DNA from: a bacterium
GTDB lineage: Bacteria; Vulcanimicrobiota; Xenobia; Xenobiales; JADMJV01
Assembly (NCBI GenBank): GCA_030149525.1
Contig: JASBRJ010000363.1
Span: 28,285 to 92,284, forward strand
DNA length: 64,000 bases
Direction of reading: 5' to 3'
Part shown: in pieces, positions 58,824-64,000 of the stretch
How the letters are laid out: each line of letters opens with the position of its first letter
How positions within the stretch are numbered: the stretch's first letter is position 1
Translations under genes and position numbers: made by a program
The notes under the pieces: generated by a model
What the model was told of the DNA's origin: nothing
The model's database searches: none
The model's input: the letters and a program-made list of their open reading frames with translations, nothing else

Positions 58824-60206
58824 CTATTGTTCATCCAAGACCCATACCGCCGCGATCTGGGCACCTCGTTTTACGTTCAAGACCTCCGAGGGAGAAAGTC
58901 TGACCAGAGGGCTTACCGATTTCTCAGCCAGTCCGTAGGGTGAAATGTCGAAGAGGTAGGAAAAGCATTCCCACTTTTTCCCGGTCCAGGTGGGTAGAGA
59001 GCGTTTGGGAATAGGGACCCGGTCTTGGGCCACATAGCCACCGAGTGCCAGGCTGCGCCGCACATGCTCGGACCATTCTTCCTTGGTGCAGCGCCACCCC
59101 AGATACAGTCCCTGAGCGCCCCAACCGTCGGCCGGCTTGAGAACAAAACGATCCTGTTCCTGAATCACCTGTTTGACATTCTTCTCTTCCAACTTCAGGG
59201 TGAGGGGAACGAGTTTTCGAATGGATTCGAGTTGTCGGGCGTCCAAGAGTTCCTCCGCCAGCGGGTCATGAAAGAGAGCCAGCAGAGATTTGACGGTTAG
59301 CGGCTTAGAGGCAAAGTTGTTGACCAGGCAGACGGCTTTCTGTTGAACGGCTTCGATAATGGCTCTGGAACCGGCGGGATCGCGAAGCATATCCTCCACC
59401 AAAACCCTACGGTACACCATGTCGATAGGCTTGCCGTCATAGCATCGTAGTCTTCCCAGGCTAAAGCTCAGCTCTCTGGGATCGGCCACCAGGGTGTCGT
59501 ATCCGAGTTCGCGCAAGCCTTCCGCGAGGAGCTCGAATTCGCGATGGGTGCTCACGGTTATCCAGTCCACAATAGCGATCCTGGGTTTGCCGGTGGGAGC
59601 GCTCATCTCCGGATTGGCCTGAAGGAAATAGTTCCAAACTCTCTCGAGATGGTCGAAGAGGGCTTGGCGGAAGCCGATGACCCGGCCGGGCGCCAACTTC
59701 TGGAACTTTTTCCACATCTGCGACTCCACGACGATATCAGAACTCACGTCCAGAAAAGCTCCGCCACCCGGAGAGTCGATGTTCAACTCTACGATCTGAT
59801 AGTCGCCCGCGTTAGAAGGGTCTTCACCCAGGAATCCATCGATTCTCGAGATGGTTTGGCCCGGGCGCAACTGGTCGGCGAATCGAATCCATTCCTGCTC
59901 TTCCGGCACGAATCCGAGCCAGTCAAGCCAGCGTTTCTCCAAAAGTTTGGGCTCCAGGTCGGCCAGAATCTGATTGAGTTCATCCAGGGAGTGACAAAGG
60001 TTGTCCCAGCGAGCTCGTGATAGAACGAAAGGCGGAAAGATCAGGGGGAGAGGCTTGTCGCCGAAAAGCAGGCGTTCCTCAACCAGATGTCGTCCTATCT
60101 GCTCGAATTCTTCATGCGCCTCTTGCGGTGATTCTTGAAGCAGGTTCAGGAAAGTCTGTTGTGCTTGCTGCTCCTGCTCGATGGCAGAGGTCCAATCGCT
60201 AGTCAT
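58824..60206 (-). CDS. circularly permuted ATP-grasp family protein
   Basis: A 460-residue protein with the ATP-grasp signature of the circularly permuted group (glutathionylspermidine synthase-like). VKQVIQEQDRFVLKPADGWG is the ATP-binding lysine strand, followed by LGGYVAQDRVPIPKRSLPTW. The front half has LRPGQTISRIDGFLGEDPSN and VELNIDSPGGGAFLDVSSDI, with the Asn and Ser-Pro-Gly loop typical of the family. It should ligate an acid to an amine with ATP; the substrates are unknown. It is next to an LD-carboxypeptidase gene (52-base gap), which hints at peptide or wall chemistry. Confidence 0.82.
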   Translation of the reverse strand: MTSDWTSAIEQEQQAQQTFLNLLQESPQEAHEEFEQIGRHLVEERLLFGDKPLPLIFPPFVLSRARWDNLCHSLDELNQILADLEPKLLEKRWLDWLGFVPEEQEWIRFADQLRPGQTISRIDGFLGEDPSNAGDYQIVELNIDSPGGGAFLDVSSDIVVESQMWKKFQKLAPGRVIGFRQALFDHLERVWNYFLQANPEMSAPTGKPRIAIVDWITVSTHREFELLAEGLRELGYDTLVADPRELSFSLGRLRCYDGKPIDMVYRRVLVEDMLRDPAGSRAIIEAVQQKAVCLVNNFASKPLTVKSLLALFHDPLAEELLDARQLESIRKLVPLTLKLEEKNVKQVIQEQDRFVLKPADGWGAQGLYLGWRCTKEEWSEHVRRSLALGGYVAQDRVPIPKRSLPTWTGKKWECFSYLFDISPYGLAEKSVSPLVRLSPSEVLNVKRGAQIAAVWVLDEQ

Positions 60207-60258
60207 AGAGGCGCCGTTCGTCCGTCGAGGGGTGCAGCCCTTGAGACGAAGGCAGGAT

Positions 60259-61140
60259 CTATACGGGTAGAAGTTTCGAGCTCTCCGGTGCTAATCGATA
60301 GGGCCGATCCAAAAACAGTGGCGTGTGAGGTTCGGAATGTCCCACCGGAAGTCGGCCGAGGATCTTCAGGCCCAGATCTTGGCAGAGTTCCGTCGCTCTT
60401 TGCAGAACGGCGCTTTCCGGATGGAACTGAGTGAACGTTCCTAAAAAAACTTGTCGGCAGTGGTCGAAGAATCCGGCCTGAGAAAGCTGGGTGAGATATC
60501 GATCGATGCGGTAAGGGGCCTCGTCGATGTCTTCAAAAAAGAAGGCTTCTTCGCTCTGCAGTTTCGGTAGCCACGGAGTTCCGGCAAGAGAGGCGATAAC
60601 GGCCAGATTGCCTCCCCAGATGGTTCCCGAAAAACCGTCTTGATGGGGGTCTGACACCTCTATCGGGCCGGCTCGTCCCGCCAGGGCTTCGGTGATGTCG
60701 GCCTGGTTGGGTTGTTCGTGAAAGGCGCAAAGCATGGGTCCATGAATGCATTCCACCGAGAGATTTTGGGATTTGACGAAAGCGAAGAGCGCGGAGATGT
60801 CGGAGTATCCAAGCCACCTTTTGGGGGCACCGAGGGGCCGTCCTTGAAGAGCTTTCTGAAGATCCGGCAGGATGCGGGTCGCCCCGTAGCCTCCTCGTCC
60901 GAACCATCCGATCTCCTGGGTAGAGGAGAGGAGGAAGTCGGCGACTTCGCAGCATCTCTGCCGGTCGGTGCCGGCCAGGTAGTCGTTGCAGTCTTCATGG
61001 CGACGGGGCGGGACCGTTCTGGGGTGCACGCATTCCAGCACATGTGACCATTGAGCCACCGCGGCTTTGGCCAGCTGAACCCTGGCTTCAGACTTGGGTG
61101 AACTGGACGGGAAAAGGATATGAGCTTTCAGGATGGACAT
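60259..61140 (-). CDS. S66-family LD-carboxypeptidase (LdcA/MccF-like)
   Basis: A 293-residue serine peptidase of family S66. WFGRGGYGATRILPDLQ and LGYSDISALF (nucleophile Ser in GYSD) form the active-site front; FFFEDIDEAPYRIDRYLTQL has the catalytic Glu; LGRLPVGHSEPHTPL has the catalytic His. LdcA cleaves the terminal D-Ala of tetrapeptides in murein recycling; the related MccF cleaves acyl-adenylate antibiotics. The frame runs to 61215, overlapping the upstream gene; I use ATG 61140 because the conserved start (KAHILFPSSSP) follows at once. No ribosome site is evident; translation is probably coupled. Confidence 0.88.
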   Translation of the reverse strand: MSILKAHILFPSSSPKSEARVQLAKAAVAQWSHVLECVHPRTVPPRRHEDCNDYLAGTDRQRCCEVADFLLSSTQEIGWFGRGGYGATRILPDLQKALQGRPLGAPKRWLGYSDISALFAFVKSQNLSVECIHGPMLCAFHEQPNQADITEALAGRAGPIEVSDPHQDGFSGTIWGGNLAVIASLAGTPWLPKLQSEEAFFFEDIDEAPYRIDRYLTQLSQAGFFDHCRQVFLGTFTQFHPESAVLQRATELCQDLGLKILGRLPVGHSEPHTPLFLDRPYRLAPESSKLLPV

Positions 61141-61166
61141 GAGGAAAATGATGCTGGAACAGCCTG

Positions 61167-62018
61167 CTAAAGCTGAGTCGCTACAGCTTCCTTCAGGTGG
61201 CCGTCCCAGCTCCACAGGAAGGTCTCACCGCCCCAGCCTTGATCGAGAGTGATCTGAGCGGCTTCGATGAGGGCTTCCGCCTCCACGACACCGGAGTCGG
61301 AAGAGACAAGAGCAGCCCGCGACGGCATCTTGTGTTCCTGCAGGATCGCGTGGCATCGTGTGGCCAGTAAGCGCGCTTGTTTGGGTTCGCTACTGGGCAG
61401 GAGCACGGCAAACAGTTCCGAGTCCCAGCGACCGAAGAGGTCGGCGCCGCGGACCGTCTTGGAGAGGTTGAGGGCGGCCTTGTGGACGACATCGTCTTCG
61501 CCTCGCAGTTCCAGAAAGAGAAGGCAAAACGGAATCCCGTCTCGTCTTTTCTTCCGGCACAAAACCTGCAGCTGATCCAACAGAAAGCTTTGATGATAGA
61601 ATCCGGTCTTTTCGTCGGTGAGTCGGGTCGAGCGGAGGGTGGAAAGGCGCAGGGAGCTGCGGTGCAGGGCTCTAAACTGAGCTTGCAGCAGCTTCTCAGT
61701 CTGTTTGCAGTCGATAACGGAGCTTGCCCCTCGATCCAGCAAAGATGTGTAAACCTTGGTCGCTTCGTGATCGTCGTTGAGCAAAACCGTCGGTGTCCAA
61801 CGGGTGTCGGGATGGCTGGCGATTTCCTCTATCTGTTGCTCCAGAGCCGGTGCCGAACGGCCGGGACCGATAAGGATAAGAAGAGGTTGCTCCTTGCGTG
61901 CAAGACGAGCGATTTCGTCGGGGGCCTGGGCCCTAAAAATAATGGCGCCGGTGGCGGAAACAAGGTTGGAGACCTGCTGGTCCAGGTCGTCGTTGTGGGT
62001 CCAAAGTAGAACCTTCAA
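61167..62018 (-). CDS. degenerate receiver-GGDEF protein
   Basis: A 283-residue protein built like a receiver (about 1-120) joined to a GGDEF domain (about 130-280). Both active sites have decayed: the receiver phospho-Asp position reads LLILIGPGRSAP with no Asp, and the GGDEF loop reads FGRWDSELFAVLLP, with WDSEL in place of YGGDE. It can neither accept phosphate nor make c-di-GMP in the usual way. It may bind c-di-GMP, GTP or another protein as a silent partner. TTG start with AGGAG ten bases upstream. It is followed by ldcA. Confidence 0.82.
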   Translation of the reverse strand: MKVLLWTHNDDLDQQVSNLVSATGAIIFRAQAPDEIARLARKEQPLLILIGPGRSAPALEQQIEEIASHPDTRWTPTVLLNDDHEATKVYTSLLDRGASSVIDCKQTEKLLQAQFRALHRSSLRLSTLRSTRLTDEKTGFYHQSFLLDQLQVLCRKKRRDGIPFCLLFLELRGEDDVVHKAALNLSKTVRGADLFGRWDSELFAVLLPSSEPKQARLLATRCHAILQEHKMPSRAALVSSDSGVVEAEALIEAAQITLDQGWGGETFLWSWDGHLKEAVATQL

Positions 62019-62106
62019 GAGTTAGATGCTCCTTTATCGGTATGCGGGAGAGAACCCTTTTCCGTCCCTGGGAAGAGAACCTTTTTAAGATCTGTCCGCG
62101 GAAAGG

Positions 62107-62135
62107 TTGACCGGAGCCGACAATCCTGCTACATT
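62107..62135 (+). promoter_or_regulatory. promoter of rpsN
   Basis: TTGACC (62107-62112) and TACATT (62130-62135) have a 17-base spacer, and TGC precedes the -10. Predicted start near 62142; GGGAGG lies before the GTG at 62194. Confidence 0.75.
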
Positions 62136-62193
62136 GTCGTCCAATGTTTGAGCCCGTCGTAAAAGCAATCGAGGGCTGAAAAGGGAGGCCAAA

Positions 62194-62499
62194 GTGGCTA
62201 AAAAGAGTGCAGTAGCTCGCAACAACAAGCGAGCCCGCATGGCGGAACAACAAGCAGCTAAGCGCGCAGAACTTCGCGCCAAGCTCAAAGACCCGAATCT
62301 CGGCTATGAAGAAAAGCAGGAAGTCATGTTCAAGTTGCAGTCGCTTCCTCGCAACGGCGCCAAGGTCCGAGTGTTGAACCGCTGTTTGATTTCTGGCCGG
62401 CCAAAAGCAGTTTACAGAAAATTTCGTGTGTCGAGGATCGTTCTTCGCGAGCTTGCTCACCAGGGTATGGTTCCCGGCATGAGAAAGGCCAGCTGGTAG
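62194..62499 (+). CDS. rpsN: 30S ribosomal protein S14, long zinc-free form
   Basis: A 101-residue S14 of the C-minus type. [39 protein letters not shown] and [20 protein letters not shown], ending MRKASW, match the family. The zinc-binding CxxC motifs are absent. GTG start with GGGAGG upstream. It stands alone, away from the usual spc operon, with its own promoter and terminator, as often seen for alternative S14 copies. Confidence 0.97.
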   Translation: MAKKSAVARNNKRARMAEQQAAKRAELRAKLKDPNLGYEEKQEVMFKLQSLPRNGAKVRVLNRCLISGRPKAVYRKFRVSRIVLRELAHQGMVPGMRKASW

Positions 62500-62557
62500 A
62501 AATCTTTGGGTCGGCTCGCGCTGACTCATCGATTTTGCCAAAAATTTCTCACAGTTT

Positions 62558-62588
62558 GCCGAACCCTTTGGTTTGGCTTCTTTTTTTT
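62558..62588 (+). terminator. terminator between rpsN and metK
   Basis: GCCGAACC and GGTTTGGC pair (one G-T pair) around CTTT, followed by TTC and eight T. The rest of the 139-base spacer shows a weak TTGAT/ATCAA dyad (62595-62617) and GGAGG for metK, no riboswitch. Confidence 0.88.
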
Positions 62589-62638
62589 GAAATCTTGATT
62601 TCAATACCCAATATCAATCCCACTGGAGGACACCTTCA

Positions 62639-63856
62639 TTGAGTTATCACCTCTTTACCTCAGAGTCAGTTACTGAGGGACACCCCGACAAGGTTTGTGA
62701 CCAGATCTCCGATGCCGTTCTGGATGCATATTTGGCACAAGACCCGGCTGCTCGTGTGGCGTGCGAAGCTTTCGCTCACACCGGCTGCATCCACCTGGCG
62801 GGTCAAATTACATCCACCGCAACAGTTGACCTGAACAAGGTCATTCGCCAAACTCTCCTGGAGATTGGTTACGACAATCCGGCCTACGGTATCGACGGGA
62901 AGAGCTGTGCGATTCTCCTCTCCATCGACCCTCAGAGCCCTGATATCGCGCAAGGCGTGGACGAGGCTCTCGAGCATCGTGGTTCGAACCCGAAGGAACT
63001 CGAAGAGCAGATGGGTGCCGGAGACCAGGGTTTGATGTTCGGTTACGCTTGCCGGGAGACGGAAGAATTGATGCCGCTGGGTATCACTCTGAGCCATCGA
63101 CTCGCTGAGCAAATGGCTAAGGTTCGCAAGGACGGCACGGTTTCTTTCCTTCGTCCCGATGGAAAAACTCAGGTGACCGTCAAGTACGGTGAGGACGGTC
63201 CCGTTTCCATCGAGACCATCCTCATTTCCACTCAGCATCACGACGGCATCGAAGTGGACCAGATCCGAAAAGCTCTCGTAGAGCACGTCATCAAGCCCAT
63301 CGTTCCCGCCAAATTTCTGAAGTTCGAAGGTGACCAACTGATTCATCCTCGCATCCTGGTGAACCCTACCGGCAAGTTCGTCATCGGCGGACCTGAAGGT
63401 GATACCGGTCTCACCGGTCGCAAGATCATCGTCGACACCTACGGCGGCATGGCTCGTCACGGCGGCGGAGCTTTCTCCGGTAAGGATCCCACGAAGGTTG
63501 ACCGATCTGCCAACTACGCGGCACGCTGGGTGGCCAAGAATATCGTTGCCGCCGGACTTGCGGACCGCTGCGAGGTGGCTCTTTCCTATGCCATCGGTGT
63601 GGCAGAGCCGGTCTCTATCGCCATCAATACGGAAGGAACAGGCCGCATCCCCAACGACCAGCTCGAAGCTATCGTTGCCGATGTATTCGACCTTCGTGCC
63701 GGCGCTATCGTCAAGAATCTTGATCTGCGTCGTCCTATCTACCGCAAAGTGGCAGCTTACGGACATTTTGGCCGCCAAGAGCTCAACCTTCCCTGGGAGC
63801 AAACCAACAAGGTTGCCGAGCTGAAGCAAAGAGCCGGAGCGGCAACGCCCGCTTAG
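62639..63856 (+). CDS. metK: S-adenosylmethionine synthetase
   Basis: A 405-residue MetK, making S-adenosylmethionine from methionine and [23 protein letters not shown] holds the ATP-binding His and metal Asp; [20 protein letters not shown] is the GAGDQG signature; [20 protein letters not shown] is the P-loop-like motif with substrate lysine; [18 protein letters not shown] ends the chain. TTG start (62639) with GGAGG at nine bases. A long antisense frame across the gene is not coding. Confidence 0.98.
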   Translation: MSYHLFTSESVTEGHPDKVCDQISDAVLDAYLAQDPAARVACEAFAHTGCIHLAGQITSTATVDLNKVIRQTLLEIGYDNPAYGIDGKSCAILLSIDPQSPDIAQGVDEALEHRGSNPKELEEQMGAGDQGLMFGYACRETEELMPLGITLSHRLAEQMAKVRKDGTVSFLRPDGKTQVTVKYGEDGPVSIETILISTQHHDGIEVDQIRKALVEHVIKPIVPAKFLKFEGDQLIHPRILVNPTGKFVIGGPEGDTGLTGRKIIVDTYGGMARHGGGAFSGKDPTKVDRSANYAARWVAKNIVAAGLADRCEVALSYAIGVAEPVSIAINTEGTGRIPNDQLEAIVADVFDLRAGAIVKNLDLRRPIYRKVAAYGHFGRQELNLPWEQTNKVAELKQRAGAATPA

Positions 63857-63879
63857 CTGAACGCTGAGGAAGCCTGAAT

Positions 63880-63916
63880 AAATCGGCCTTGGAGTTTCTC
63901 CAGGGCCGATTTTTGT
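63880..63916 (+). terminator. rho-independent terminator of metK
   Basis: AAATCGGCCTTGGA pairs with TCCAGGGCCGATTT (one wobble) around GTTTC, followed by a T-run. Confidence 0.92.
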
Positions 63917-64000
63917 TCTCTTGGAACAATGTCCAGGTTTTCGCTCCCTTAAGCTGGAATCTGTTTCTCTAGAGATGTCTCAAGTTTCGGTTGGTCGATA
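63917..64000 (+). other. downstream edge, possible start of another gene
   Basis: An ATG at 63975 opens a frame that runs off the window after eight codons (MSQVSVGR). No ribosome site is clear and nothing can be assigned. The segment before it shows no feature. Confidence 0.25.

Noticed and set aside
62500..62638. A possible SAM riboswitch before metK
   Set aside because: The spacer is short, mostly occupied by the rpsN terminator, and lacks the multi-helix core of any SAM riboswitch class I know.
62666..63829. A 387-codon open frame antisense to metK
   Set aside because: It mirrors the highly conserved metK reading frame and shows no family motif or ribosome site.
1..64000. Mobile elements, prophage, CRISPR, restriction or toxin-antitoxin systems
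   Set aside because: I looked for transposase, integrase, Cas, methyltransferase and toxin motifs and for regularly spaced repeats, and saw none; the only tandem repeats are within coding sequence.

Overview
The window is an ordinary, densely packed chromosomal segment of a bacterium: about 50 protein genes, three tRNAs, no rRNA, no insertion sequence, phage or CRISPR array, and no gene-free stretch above 300 bases. It is moderately GC-rich. The lineage cannot be fixed from the sequence alone. L33 is the cysteine-poor form seen in cyanobacteria and plastids, S14 is the long zinc-free form, cytochrome c maturation is system II (ResB/CcsA), and there are many TPR proteins, a DUF697 protein, a DUF5693-like protein and a eukaryotic-type UDP-glucose pyrophosphorylase. 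Together these suggest an uncultured lineage near the non-photosynthetic Cyanobacteria (Melainabacteria/Vampirovibrionia) or a similar deep phylum such as Eremiobacterota. This is a low-confidence inference. A lipoprotein and periplasmic amidase and AMIN proteins fit a diderm envelope.

Layout. 1-3.2 kb: end of aroB, aroQ, truB and a membrane histidine kinase, chained by 4-base or shorter overlaps, then a LuxR-type response regulator. 4-9.5 kb, minus strand: GAF histidine kinase, a giant membrane spermidine-synthase-like/TPR fusion, and a primary-type sigma factor. 9.7-18.6 kb, plus strand: class I amidotransferase, hisC, flavin reductase-like protein, a large TPR protein, then an ABC ATPase and its membrane partner. 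18.6-21.1 kb, minus: cell-wall amidase and a GAF-GGDEF diguanylate cyclase. 21.2-21.5 kb: tRNA-Gly, tRNA-Cys, tRNA-Val with promoter and terminator. 21.6-29 kb: DUF697 protein with a histone-like tail, DUF5693-like membrane protein, coiled-coil plus SPFH pair, ybaK, two exported proteins.

29.1-39.7 kb is the most unusual part: seven tightly coupled plus-strand genes behind a 12-codon leader reading frame. The first gene fuses a lysine-6-aminotransferase-like domain, a GNAT acetyltransferase and a second aminotransferase fold that has lost its PLP lysine. An AstD-like semialdehyde dehydrogenase, a one-chain SCOT-type CoA-transferase, a C45 acyltransferase/hydrolase, another class III aminotransferase, an MFS transporter and a CBM9-like protein follow. 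The inventory resembles the arginine succinyltransferase (AST) logic (acylate, transaminate, oxidise, deacylate) plus CoA activation. I infer an N-acyl-protected catabolic route for lysine or another diamino acid; the substrate is not proven.

39.7-64 kb is mostly housekeeping: rsfS, nadD, acnA, an RNA pseudouridine synthase, a GcvR-like ACT protein, a thioredoxin-like lipoprotein, rpmG, a minus-strand cluster with a GroES-like protein and mogA, UDP-glucose pyrophosphorylase, a cytosine-permease-like transporter, ccsA/resB with a sucrase/ferredoxin-like protein, a TPR/AMIN/OB-fold-like exported trio, an ATP-grasp protein, LD-carboxypeptidase, a degenerate receiver-GGDEF protein, rpsN and metK.

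Several promoters share an extended -10 of the form TGnTAnnnT, and three genes appear to have almost no 5' leader.
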